Shown piece by piece: positions 1 through 8,415 of a stretch of 14,686 nucleotides of DNA. A program made the translations under genes and the position numbers. Source of the stretch: Lachnospiraceae bacterium UBA3332 (GTDB taxonomy: Bacteria; Bacillota; Clostridia; Lachnospirales; Lachnospiraceae); assembly GCA_002361095.1 (NCBI GenBank), contig DERU01000071.1:695-15380 (forward strand), in the 5' to 3' direction. Numbering within the stretch: the stretch's first letter is position 1; each line of letters opens with the position of its first letter. A model generated the notes under the pieces. The model did not search any database and had not been told where the DNA came from. It saw only the letters and a program-made list of their open reading frames with translations.

Positions 1-1254
1 ACCCGCGTCATCCCCCGGAATATCCTGATCGAAGATATAGTAATACACTTTCTTTCCCATGCCGGAGCGCAGTTCGCAAAAACCCCTGCTTGCGGCAAGA
101 AACATATTAAAAGCGTCCGTTTTGGTCAGTTCCGCCGCTTCTTCATCATTGGACACGTGGACGGCTTCCAAAAATGCATCTTTTTTCTCCCCATACCCTT
201 CGGCCTTTTTCAAAATGTCCCCATAGGTCAGCGTTCCCCTTCCGAACATCCCCTGCGTCTCTCCCATACAAACGCCCACCATCATCGGCACATCGGGAAG
301 CCTGTCGTTATAATACGAGCATACCACCGGCTCTTTGATAAATTGTCCGTCGATACAGGTTCCGAAGGAAAGACCGAACATCGCTCCCTTGGGGGATACG
401 CTGTCCACCAGCCGCATCAATTCGGCCGCATCCATCGCGCGCGCCTGCGCCAAACTTTGGATTCCCACTTTTTGAAAGAAATCCGCCCCGTGGGCCTGCG
501 CCTGCTCCAGCGTCATATCGTGTCCCATAAAGGCTTTCTCGTCGCCAAAGGCAAAGGAAACCGCCGACTGGCAGATCGCGCCCGCAATGATTCCCTCATT
601 CATAGGACTGCAAAGCTGGTCCTGTACGCTGCCCGCCCCGGCACTTTGCCCGCAGATCACAATCCGGGAAGGATCGCCTCCAAAATTAGAAATGTTTCCC
701 GCCACCCAATGCAGCGCCATGGACTGATCCTGCATGCCAAAGTTGGAGACCACGCCCCCCTCCGGCGTCTCCGCCGTAATTTCCGGATGCGCCAGAAAGC
801 CGAACAGCCCCAGCCGGTATCCGATCATGACCACAATCACGCCGCGGCGCGCCACGCGTTCCCCGTCAAATTCCACTTCATAATTATAACCGTCCTGCAG
901 GCCGCCGCCATGAATATAACAAAACACCGGCAGCTTTTCGTCCTCCCGCTCGGCGGGGGAAAAAATATTCAGATAAAGACAATCCTCGCTCATGCCAAAA
1001 TCGGCCGATACGGGATGCAGTTCCCTCTTATAAAAGCTGTCATCCGTACCGGGATGCACGCGCATCATAGGCATATCGCCATATTCATAACATTTTCGCA
1101 CACCCTCCCAGCTTTCTGCGGGCTGGGGAGCCTTCCAGCGCAGTTCCCCCACCGGCGGCTTCGCATAAGGCACGCCGCGAAATACCGTAATTCTTGGATC
1201 CTTTCCCACCAGTCCCTGTACCATACCGTTTTGCGTTTTCACTGTCCTAAGCAT
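1..1254 (-). CDS. Type-B carboxylesterase (alpha/beta hydrolase), 3' end outside window
   Basis: The frame is open from an ATG at 1254 to the left edge, giving 418 residues without a stop. Family features are clear. The N-terminus reads VFRGVPYAKPPVGELRW (24-40), SEDCLYLNIF lies at 89-98, the oxyanion-hole HGGG is at 115-118, and the nucleophile elbow GQSAG has Ser204. GETQG around Glu332 is the likely acid of the triad. The window ends in YYYIFDQDIPG, just before the family's usual catalytic-His segment, so the His is not visible. GQSAG replaces the commoner GESAG. There is no signal peptide, so the enzyme is probably cytoplasmic. AGGAT-type ribosome-binding sequence precedes the ATG, 94 bp after the MATE gene. 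Family members hydrolyse carboxylic esters. In this locus it could remove acetyl or feruloyl groups from imported oligosaccharides, but the substrate is inferred from context only. Confidence 0.9.
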   Translation of the reverse strand, partial: MLRTVKTQNGMVQGLVGKDPRITVFRGVPYAKPPVGELRWKAPQPAESWEGVRKCYEYGDMPMMRVHPGTDDSFYKRELHPVSADFGMSEDCLYLNIFSPAEREDEKLPVFCYIHGGGLQDGYNYEVEFDGERVARRGVIVVMIGYRLGLFGFLAHPEITAETPEGGVVSNFGMQDQSMALHWVAGNISNFGGDPSRIVICGQSAGAGSVQDQLCSPMNEGIIAGAICQSAVSFAFGDEKAFMGHDMTLEQAQAHGADFFQKVGIQSLAQARAMDAAELMRLVDSVSPKGAMFGLSFGTCIDGQFIKEPVVCSYYNDRLPDVPMMVGVCMGETQGMFGRGTLTYGDILKKAEGYGEKKDAFLEAVHVSNDEEAAELTKTDAFNMFLAASRGFCELRSGMGKKVYYYIFDQDIPGDDAG

Positions 1255-1348
1255 ATCCTACCATCCTTTCTTCTTTCGCATCCAAAAATGTAACCGTTCC
1301 GACAGGTCTGTGCTTTTGCCGCGCAGACTGCGGGAAAAACGCTTTCCT

Positions 1349-2730
1349 TTATGTCCGCCCGCCTGCGCGCCCTGCCCCGGAACCGCTGATGCCCTTCATC
1401 CATTTTCCGCTTTTTAAGCGCAATACGCACCAAAAAGCTTTGATCACCTGATCCATTTTTAAGAAAAAGTAAATCCAAAATGCCGACAAATTCCATACCA
1501 GTCCGGCGTACGCCCCCAACGGAACGGATACCAGCCACAAAAACAGAATATCCGCCACCATCAAAAACCGGGTATCGCCGCCGCCCCGCAGTACCCCTTT
1601 CATCATGATACTATTGGTGGCCTGGAATACAACGATTATGGAGATTGCCCGCATCAGCTGCCGTGCAATTTCCCTTGTCTGTTCCGTGATATTATAAAAG
1701 CCGATGACTGTCTCGCTGATGAAAAGGATGATTCCGCTGGCCGAAACGCCGATACAGACACCCAGCGCCAAAAAAGTCCATGCCTGTTCCTGCGCCTTTT
1801 TTCTGTCCCCCGTCCCAGCGTATGCCCCGTCACAATACAGCCTGCCTGACAAACGCCCTGAATCATTACCGTACTCAGCTGCTGGGTGACAAAGGTGATG
1901 GAATTGGCCGACACAAATTCCCTGCCGATTCTGCCCATAACCATCGCCACCGCAGAACTGCCAAAGGCCAAAAGCGCATCCGAGACAAATACCGGAACGC
2001 CCACACGGATATATTCCCCGGCCAATTCCCCACAGCGCATCCCAAGGGTATGTATCCGGTATCCGATTTTGTCGTCTTTGAGGAAAAAGTATCCACAGAT
2101 CACGGCAAACTCAAACGCACGCGCAATCAGCGTCCCCAGCGCCGCCCCCTGGATTTCCATTCTGGGGGCGCCCAGTTTCCCGAAAATAAAAACGTAATTA
2201 CAAAAAACATTGACAAAAAAAGCGCCAACGGAACTGTAAAGCGGCAGCCGCACCTGTCCTACGCTGCGCAGGACAATGGTACAGGTCAGCGACATCCCCT
2301 GTAAGATGAAACAGGGCCAAATCCAACGGTAATATAAAATCCCCTGTGCGATCACGGTACCGTCCGGCGTATAAATCCGCATCAGCCTGGCCGGCAGAAA
2401 AACCGAAAGCAGCATGAACAATACCGCTAACCCCATACAAAACCGCAGCATCAGCGTAACCGTTTTTTTAAGTGCCTCTATATCCTCCATGCCCCAAAAC
2501 CGGGCCGTCATCACACTGGCCCCCATACCGATGCCCATACAGCAAATGTGATAAATACCGATAAACTGGTTCGCCAAAGAGGTTCCGGACAAAACCGCCT
2601 CCCCAAAGGAACCTACCATAACATTATCCATCAGGTTGACGCCGATGGTAATCATACTCTGCAGCGATATGGGAACCGCAATCGCCACCGCCTGTTTGTA
2701 AAATGTTTTATCTTTAACAAAGATCCCCAA
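1349..2730 (-). pseudogene. MATE-family efflux transporter with a single-base frameshift
   Basis: Two overlapping frames together encode one MATE (multidrug and toxic compound extrusion) membrane transporter. Codons 1-308 run from a TTG start at 2730, with typical N-terminal residues such as FYKQAVAIAVPISLQ and later VLRSVGQVRLPLY. From about 1807 the family sequence continues in another frame (GDRKKAQEQAW, later GVLRGGGDTRF) to a TAA at 1349. The switch falls in a run of five G (five C on the plus strand, 1807-1811). One extra G would restore LGRGDRKKAQ, giving about 460 residues, normal for the family. As written, the first frame runs into about 50 unrelated residues. This is either a real inactivating deletion or a homopolymer sequencing error. 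Family members export drugs or metabolites using Na+ or H+ gradients; the substrate here is unknown. The start is 12 bp downstream of the GH93-like gene, so it is probably co-transcribed. Confidence 0.85.
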
Positions 2731-2737
2731 ATTCCCG

Positions 2738-2744
2738 CCCCCTT
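2738..2744 (-). promoter_or_regulatory. Ribosome-binding site supporting the TTG start of the MATE gene
   Basis: On the minus strand AAGGGGG lies 7 nt before TTG at 2730, and its first two bases are the end of the TAA stop of the upstream gene. No ATG or GTG occurs near this point that would keep the normal MATE N-terminus, so TTG is the best start. The stop/RBS overlap suggests translational coupling to the GH93-like gene. Confidence 0.6.
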
Positions 2745-3924
2745 ACGCCCGCTCATAGACATCCGCTACCACGGCTTCGATCAGCGCCTGCTCAGGCGAG
2801 ATATGGCGCGGGCAAAGGTTCAGGACACGGCTTCCTCCCCGCAGGGCGATCATGCACTGGCTGTACCCGGTAAAATTATAAGTATTATCCACATCTGTCA
2901 GCGCATCCATCTTTTCCCAGAATCCTTCCCCCAGACAGGAATTGGCAAAAATATGGGAATATCCCCTGCCGGACACCAGCAGCGTTCCCTTTTTCCCGCC
3001 TTTGGGAATCCAAAGCACATAAGGCGTTCCCGTGGGATAGCTGCCGTCTGCCGCTATCACGGGATTTCCCATAAAATCAGGGCTGCCCCAGTCATCCATG
3101 GAATCCGAGATCCGGAAATAAACGGGAATCCGGTCCTGGTTGACCATCTCATAGACCATGATAAACCGGCCGTCCGGCAGATATGCCACCACCGGCATGC
3201 CGGGGCGCAGCTTTCCGTCCGCAAAGGCCACGTCGATTTTTTCCTCCCCCCAGGTATAACCGCCATCCTCCGAAACCTTATGGGCCAGCAGCTGGTTATA
3301 TCCCTTTTCCTTGTAACGTTCATCCGAGTAATAACAATATAGCTTTTGATCGGGCGACTGCAGCAAAAAAGGCTCCCATACCGGCTTTCCCCTCCCGGAA
3401 TCCGGCTCTGCCCTGCCGCCCTGCAAAATTTCACTGACAAACTCCCAGCTTTTCCCGGCATCCTCACTCTTATACAGCCAAAGCGCCGTGGAAGAGAAAT
3501 CCCCCGGAATGATGTTCCCGGCGCACAGAACGGTTCCCTCCCGGAGTTTTCCCATATCACAGGGAAGTTCAAACAGGTGGGGCTGGAACCGAATCCCCTC
3601 TTTTGTCCCCCCGTTGGCAAGACTGCTCAAAAAATGCCAGCTTCTCCCCTCATCCGTGCTCTCATAAACCGGAAACATGGGATTTTCCCTGTTATACCAC
3701 TCCATGGCCGCAAGAAGCGTTCCGTTCTTTTCCCCGTTATGGGAAAGACTGATACAGCGCGGATACATGGCCCCCGGCCGGCGCTGTCCGTCCCCCGGAC
3801 AGCAAACCATACCGGAATACCTCTTTTTCAGCAAAATATTGCTGTATCCTCCCTCCCTGGGAAGAAAACCTCCGTTCTCCGCATATAATGTATCATGCAC
3901 ACAATAATCGCCCATACAGTTCAT
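2743..3924 (-). CDS. GH93-like exo-alpha-1,5-L-arabinanase (Asp-box beta-propeller)
   Basis: This 393-residue protein has three Asp-box repeats typical of sialidase-fold propellers: STDEGRSW (89-96), SEDAGKSW (153-160) and SEDGGYTW (218-225). GH93 is a family of exo-1,5-alpha-L-arabinanases with this fold. Two segments resemble the acidic active-site regions I recall for GH93: PVWEPFL with Glu184, and MPVVAYLPDGRFIMVYE (243-259) with Glu259. I see no clear sialidase RIP motif or arginine triad. There is no signal peptide, so it is probably cytoplasmic and would trim imported linear arabino-oligosaccharides, complementing the GH51 enzyme. The ATG overlaps the GH51 stop as ATGA, and GGAAAGGGG precedes it, indicating coupled translation; Met4 is an alternative start. 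The fold is nearly certain. The GH93 assignment is moderate, and other sialidase-superfamily activities remain possible. Confidence 0.7.
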   Translation of the reverse strand: MNCMGDYCVHDTLYAENGGFLPREGGYSNILLKKRYSGMVCCPGDGQRRPGAMYPRCISLSHNGEKNGTLLAAMEWYNRENPMFPVYESTDEGRSWHFLSSLANGGTKEGIRFQPHLFELPCDMGKLREGTVLCAGNIIPGDFSSTALWLYKSEDAGKSWEFVSEILQGGRAEPDSGRGKPVWEPFLLQSPDQKLYCYYSDERYKEKGYNQLLAHKVSEDGGYTWGEEKIDVAFADGKLRPGMPVVAYLPDGRFIMVYEMVNQDRIPVYFRISDSMDDWGSPDFMGNPVIAADGSYPTGTPYVLWIPKGGKKGTLLVSGRGYSHIFANSCLGEGFWEKMDALTDVDNTYNFTGYSQCMIALRGGSRVLNLCPRHISPEQALIEAVVADVYERA

Positions 3925-6365
3925 TCCCCTTTCCCGATACGCAGCACACTGACCGAACAGGCCGGGGCACGGTATGTAAATTCCCGTGCCGCTCCGCTAT
4001 GTATGGTCCAATGCTCCGTCACCGCCTCCGGATCCGCAAGACTGTTTTTGTCAGACGCTTTCCCGGCAATGACTCCCGCCTTGTAGAGCGGCTCTACCGG
4101 GCAGTCCAAAATAATTTCCAGCGCCCTTTCTTCCTCCGCAAGATTCACCACCTTCAACAGGATCTCCTTTTCCCCCTCCAGCGCAACCGTCTGGATTTCT
4201 TCATAGTGGGGCAGTTCTGCCTGCATGACTTCCCTGCCGTCGATCCTGCAATACAGCCGCCTGCCGTCCGATTCCATACAAAAATGATGATAGCATCCCG
4301 TCTCCAGTTCCACTTTCACCGGTTTTGCAAGACTGTATTTGCGGAAGCCCACCCCCGCCTGCAGTCTGCTGATTCCGTCTTTTATCGTCCAGCGCAGGGG
4401 CTGCACGGAAAACAAATTCCACGGGCTGTCCTCGCTGTTCCTCGCTTCACCGTAGGGGGATGCAAACATCCCGATGCCCAACTCCTTTCCCTCCTCGGCA
4501 AACAGTTCGATCTCAAAAGCGCCCTCCCGCGAAGTCAAATCGTCCCCCATGGTAATCAGCACAGTGCCTTCCATTTCAAACCGCTTCGCCCGCTGTTCCT
4601 CCGACGAATCCCCTGATGCAATCGTACAAAAAATTCCGCTGCCGCGCTCTTCCACGCTGCCGAACAGGAAACGTTTGGCGGCCGCCTCCTGCCCCTTCCA
4701 GCGCGCATTCCTATACTTCATGCCGACAGCGCCAGCCAGGCAGGGGCCGCCTTTTAAATAAGGCGCATAAATACTGCCGCATTCCTGCCTGCTTTCCAGC
4801 ACATAATCCCCCCGGTTTTGTCCGAACAGACGCCACACATAATAAGACGGAATCCCATAGCTGTCCAGTCCGTCAAAGGCAATCAGATTCGGCTCCCACG
4901 CGGCATAATGGACGTTCTCAAACAGCGGCGCATAAGCTGCAAGCCGCACAATATCCTGGTTGCGTTCCATACCTACCATGAACATCGCTTCGGCCACTGC
5001 GGCATAGAGGGTGCGGATCGCCCCCGCTACCACCGCAAATTCCCCCACGAAGATCCCGGGGCCTTTCCGGTCATAGCCGTCATAATACCGGGTATTTTCG
5101 GCAAACCACTCCGCCCTGTCATAAAAATGTTCGTCCGCGATATCCAGCGGCAGCCCGGATTTTTCCACATGGGTGTTGGCCACGATAATCAAATCCGGAT
5201 ATTTTTCCAAAATTCTGTTCCGGAAACGCGCATAGCGGGCTTCATACTCCGGCCCGTTATTTTCGTTGCCGATTTCCAGATAACGCAATCGAAAAGGCTC
5301 CGGATGTCCCATGGAAGCACGCAGAAAACCCCATACCGTATCCGCTCCTCCCAGCGCATACTCCAACGCGCACAGCGTGTCTTCCAAAAGTTCCTCCATT
5401 ACCCCATCGTCCATCAGGACACCGGCACGCACCTGACAGGTCATGCCGCAGTTGCACACGTAAAGCGCATCCGCGCCAAGATCCTCGCAAAGCTGCAAAT
5501 ACTCGTGAAAACCCAGCCCCTGGGTAGCGTTATAACCCCACAAATCCAGCAGCGTAGGACGTTCCCAGACCGGTCCCACCATATTCCGAAACCGTGTCAC
5601 CGTGGACCTGGAAAAACCTTCCACGATACAGCCGCCCGGAAAGCGCAGAAACGCGGGATGCAAATCCTCCAGCTTTTGACACAAGTCCCTTCGCAGGCCG
5701 TGCCCGCAGTAGGTGTCCGCAGGCATCAGGGAAATATATCCCAAAACCATCTGCCCGCCCTCCTTTACCGACAGGCAAAACCGCGCCTTCCCATCGGTCC
5801 TGTCGGCCGCAAACGACAGTTCATAACGCACAAATCCGCTGCCCTGCAGCCGAACCGTTTTGCAGGCAATGTATTCTTTTTCCGAACGTATGGATACCTC
5901 CAACTCCACGCGCTCATGTACCTTTGCGAAAAAAAGCAGGCGGTAAATTTCACCCTTCCGGACGGGCACGCCGCAGTAGCCGATGTTGTAAACCGTCCCG
6001 CCCGGCAAAAATTCCATCGCCAGCGCGGCCCTGCGGTTTTTGTGCAAAGTCTGCCCTGTTATCAGCGAAAGCTTTGCATTATCACCGTACCACGCCGGAA
6101 TATCAGTGGGTTCCAGTCCTTTTTTCCAACGCGCCGGCCCTTCCCCCTTCTGCCAGCTAAACTCCCAGCCGCCCTCGTTGACCAGATCATCCCCCCTGGG
6201 AAACAGATCCGCAGGATACAGGCTGTCCTCAAAGCTGCGGTTCCGCAATAGTTCCGGATAGAGTCCGCCGTCCCCCGCCCGGTTGATGTCCTCAAAAAAG
6301 AGTCCGTACAGGGAAGGCCGCGTGGCAAAGCGCCGTTTTTTTGTATCCACATATAATTTCGCCAT
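3921..6365 (-). CDS. GH51 alpha-L-arabinofuranosidase, long multidomain form
   Basis: This 814-residue enzyme releases terminal alpha-L-arabinofuranose from arabinan, arabinoxylan or their oligosaccharides by a retaining mechanism. The GH51 opening is at about 16-46 (SLYGLFFEDINRAGDGG, then ELLRNRSFE). Residues 60-215 look like a CBM4_9-type beta-sandwich. The barrel runs from about 235 to 515, with LRFPGGCIVEG (240-250), the acid/base Glu368 in YLEIGNEN and the nucleophile Glu442 in FVGEFAV. About 570-725 looks like an inserted LamG/concanavalin-type domain (for example YCRIDGREV) within the C-terminal sandwich. This makes it longer than common short (about 500) or plant-like long (about 670) GH51 enzymes. 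There is no signal peptide, so it is probably cytoplasmic. The ATG follows AAGGAG with good spacing. It lies 85 bp after the permease gene and overlaps the next gene by 4 bp. Confidence 0.93.
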   Translation of the reverse strand: MAKLYVDTKKRRFATRPSLYGLFFEDINRAGDGGLYPELLRNRSFEDSLYPADLFPRGDDLVNEGGWEFSWQKGEGPARWKKGLEPTDIPAWYGDNAKLSLITGQTLHKNRRAALAMEFLPGGTVYNIGYCGVPVRKGEIYRLLFFAKVHERVELEVSIRSEKEYIACKTVRLQGSGFVRYELSFAADRTDGKARFCLSVKEGGQMVLGYISLMPADTYCGHGLRRDLCQKLEDLHPAFLRFPGGCIVEGFSRSTVTRFRNMVGPVWERPTLLDLWGYNATQGLGFHEYLQLCEDLGADALYVCNCGMTCQVRAGVLMDDGVMEELLEDTLCALEYALGGADTVWGFLRASMGHPEPFRLRYLEIGNENNGPEYEARYARFRNRILEKYPDLIIVANTHVEKSGLPLDIADEHFYDRAEWFAENTRYYDGYDRKGPGIFVGEFAVVAGAIRTLYAAVAEAMFMVGMERNQDIVRLAAYAPLFENVHYAAWEPNLIAFDGLDSYGIPSYYVWRLFGQNRGDYVLESRQECGSIYAPYLKGGPCLAGAVGMKYRNARWKGQEAAAKRFLFGSVEERGSGIFCTIASGDSSEEQRAKRFEMEGTVLITMGDDLTSREGAFEIELFAEEGKELGIGMFASPYGEARNSEDSPWNLFSVQPLRWTIKDGISRLQAGVGFRKYSLAKPVKVELETGCYHHFCMESDGRRLYCRIDGREVMQAELPHYEEIQTVALEGEKEILLKVVNLAEEERALEIILDCPVEPLYKAGVIAGKASDKNSLADPEAVTEHWTIHSGAAREFTYRAPACSVSVLRIGKGE

Positions 6366-6450
6366 TTATATACTCCTTATTTTCCAAACCCACATGACCG
6401 CCGCGCAGGAAAACCGGCTGCACGTTTGGGCCGGGTTCTTCACCGTAATA

Positions 6451-7341
6451 TTATCCTTTCACGCCCCCGATCACAATTCCCTTGATGAAGGCCTTTTGGA
6501 AGAAGGGATAAATCACGAGAATGGGCAGCACCGAAATTACCGCGATTGCCATACGCACACCCTGCGTAGGGATCTGATTCACAATCTGGGCACTCGCCGC
6601 ATCCAGTGTATTTTCTTTCAAAAACTGCACATTGTTCATCATACTGTTCAGCACGTTTTGTATCGTATACAAATCCTTTCTTCTGGTCAGATAATAAATG
6701 CCATTGATCCAGTCGTTCCAGTAAGCCAGCGCGGAAAACAGCGCAACCGTGGAAATCATCGGTTTGGAAAGCGGAATGGAAATATGAAACAGCTTCCCGA
6801 TCTCGCTGCAGGAATCCATCTCCGCCGCCTCCAAAATCTCCTGCGGCACATTCGTGGTAAAATACGTGCGCATAAGTATCACATTATAACCGCCCAGCAA
6901 AAGATTGGGACAAATCAGGGCAAAAACGGAATCCCCCACATGCATATACTGGCTCCAGACAATGTAACTGGGCACCATACCGCCGGAAAACAGCATGGTA
7001 AAAAAGATGAAAAAGGAAATAAAACTCCTGCCCGGCAAATCCCGCTTGGAAAGCAGATACGCCATAAACATTGTCATGGACACATTCAGGAACGCGCCGA
7101 TCGCCGTCACAAACACCGTCATGCCATAAGCCCTTAAAATTCCGCCGAAAGACTGGAACAGATATTGATAGGCCATGAAATTAACCGTCTCCGGTATAAA
7201 CGCATAACCGTTTTTCATCAGGGTGGCCTCATCCGTCACGGAGGATGAAATCAGCAGGATGAAAGGCAGTACGCAACACATTGCAAGCGTCACCATAACC
7301 GCGTTTGCAAAAACACGAAAACCTTTTTTGGTACAGACCAT
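6451..7341 (-). CDS. Carbohydrate ABC transporter permease (YtcP/LplC type)
   Basis: This 296-residue inner-membrane protein has about six hydrophobic segments, the first at about 12-33. The cytoplasmic EAA loop (EILEAAEMDSCSEIG then LFHISIPLSKP, about 168-194) contacts the ATPase. The C-terminus FFQKAFIKGIVIGGVKG is very typical of the YtcP branch of CUT1 sugar permeases. The usual Gly of the EAA loop (EAAxxDG) is Ser177 here, a mild departure. It pairs with the upstream permease to form the transmembrane channel; the genes are 22 bp apart. GGGGAAGGGGGAAG precedes the ATG. No ATPase gene is present, as is common for these systems, which rely on a shared MsmX-type ATPase. The substrate is probably an oligosaccharide, judged from the neighbouring arabinan enzymes. 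Confidence 0.93.
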   Translation of the reverse strand: MVCTKKGFRVFANAVMVTLAMCCVLPFILLISSSVTDEATLMKNGYAFIPETVNFMAYQYLFQSFGGILRAYGMTVFVTAIGAFLNVSMTMFMAYLLSKRDLPGRSFISFFIFFTMLFSGGMVPSYIVWSQYMHVGDSVFALICPNLLLGGYNVILMRTYFTTNVPQEILEAAEMDSCSEIGKLFHISIPLSKPMISTVALFSALAYWNDWINGIYYLTRRKDLYTIQNVLNSMMNNVQFLKENTLDAASAQIVNQIPTQGVRMAIAVISVLPILVIYPFFQKAFIKGIVIGGVKG

Positions 7342-7363
7342 ACGTAACTTCCCCCTTCCCCGC

Positions 7364-8320
7364 CTAAAACAACGCGCTTTCGTTATCCACTTTGCGCACC
7401 ACGGCGTTCGTTATCATCACCACCACAAAGCCCAAAATCGACTGTAAAAATCCTGCCGCAAGCGACCTTCCCACATCATGATCCTGCATCAGCGTGCGGT
7501 AGACAAAGGTATCGATCGTGGTGGTAACGGAATAGAGCAGTCCGCTGTTTTGCGGCACCTGATAAAACAGGCCAAAGTCCGAAGCAAACATTCTTCCCAA
7601 CGCCATAATGATCAGAATAATGACCGTAGGCTTTAAAAGCGGCAGCGTAATGCGAAAAATCTGTTGTCCGACGGAAGCGCCGTCCATCACTGCCGCTTCA
7701 TAATATGTCTTGTCAAACCCAATGATGGTGGCAAAGTAGACGATGCTCTGGAAACCGAAGCTGCGCCACAGCTGTACGATCACCAAAATCACCGGCCAGT
7801 AGCCCGCTTGCGTATACCAGCTGACCGGCTTTGCACCAATGGGCATCAAAATACCGTTGTTGATAAAGCCATTTTTTTCCGAGAGAAACGCGAACACCAG
7901 ATACCCGATTAAAACGGTACTGACCAGATGGGGAATTAAAATCAGGGTCTGGTAAGTCTGTTTTGCCAGCTTATGCCCGATCACACTCAGCAAAATTGCC
8001 ACAAAAATCGCAAACGACGTTCCCAAAACCAGAAATACCAGATTATAGCAAATGGTGTTGCGGAACATGATCTTTGCCCATTTGGATCCAAACAGAAAGG
8101 TGAAATTCTGTATTCCGTTCCAGGGACTCTCGATAATCCCCTTGGCAAAGCTGTACTTCTTAAACGCTAAAATCAGGCCGCCCATGGGCAGATAATTGTT
8201 TATGATCAAATATATAAAACCCGGAAGGGACAGCAGATACAGCGGCATATATTTGCGCAGCTTTTTTGCGGTCTGCTTTTTGGTTCCGGGATTTTTTCGT
8301 GTCCTTTTCGCTTTTTGCAT
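7364..8320 (-). CDS. Sugar ABC transporter permease (LplB type)
   Basis: This 318-residue inner-membrane protein starts with a highly basic cytoplasmic tail (1-24). The first hydrophobic segment, YLLSLPGFIYLIINNYLPM, and the motif GGLILAFKKYSFAKG are characteristic of the LplB branch of CUT1 permeases. The EAA loop is canonical: YYEAAVMDGAS (207-217) followed by IFRITLPLLKP. The C-terminus ends in NAVVRKVDNESALF, also family-typical. It forms the channel with the YtcP-type permease 22 bp downstream. The gene begins 185 bp after the binding-protein gene, beyond a strong stem-loop, so its level is probably lower than that of the binding protein. AGAGGGG precedes the ATG, and a small hairpin sits directly upstream of it. 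Confidence 0.94.
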   Translation of the reverse strand: MQKAKRTRKNPGTKKQTAKKLRKYMPLYLLSLPGFIYLIINNYLPMGGLILAFKKYSFAKGIIESPWNGIQNFTFLFGSKWAKIMFRNTICYNLVFLVLGTSFAIFVAILLSVIGHKLAKQTYQTLILIPHLVSTVLIGYLVFAFLSEKNGFINNGILMPIGAKPVSWYTQAGYWPVILVIVQLWRSFGFQSIVYFATIIGFDKTYYEAAVMDGASVGQQIFRITLPLLKPTVIILIIMALGRMFASDFGLFYQVPQNSGLLYSVTTTIDTFVYRTLMQDHDVGRSLAAGFLQSILGFVVVMITNAVVRKVDNESALF

Positions 8321-8332
8321 GATAACCCCTCT

Positions 8333-8348
8333 GCCCGCTTTTGCGGGC
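8333..8348 (-). promoter_or_regulatory. Small GC-rich hairpin next to the permease ribosome-binding site
   Basis: A perfect 6-bp stem, GCCCGC and GCGGGC around a 4-nt loop, ends a few bases before the AGAGGGG ribosome-binding sequence of the LplB-type permease. It could modulate translation initiation or protect a processed 5' end. The inverted repeat is visible; its function is inferred and it may have none. Confidence 0.3.
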
Positions 8349-8415
8349 GTAAACGTATGGCTGAGAGACTTTGGCGTATGGTTTTGGGCCTGCCTGCGTG
8401 CGGCAGCCCTTTTTC

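Noticed and set aside
157..1293. Long plus-strand reading frame of 378 codons
   Set aside because: It lies antisense to the carboxylesterase, which has clear catalytic motifs. The frame encodes a His/Arg-rich sequence with no recognisable domain, typical of the complement of a GC-rich gene.
1333..1347. cre-like palindrome (GGAAAGCGTTTTTCC on the minus strand) for CcpA control
   Set aside because: About three mismatches to the consensus, including conserved outer positions, and its placement between the MATE and esterase genes is not a promoter region.
2743..3924. Exo-sialidase (GH33) identity
   Set aside because: Asp boxes only indicate the propeller fold. I see no arginine triad or RIP motif, and the neighbour and acidic-residue pattern fit GH93 better.
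4818..6251. Plus-strand reading frame of 477 codons
   Set aside because: It is antisense to the GH51 gene, whose catalytic residues and domain order are clear. The translation is basic, low in recognisable motifs, and shows no convincing start region.
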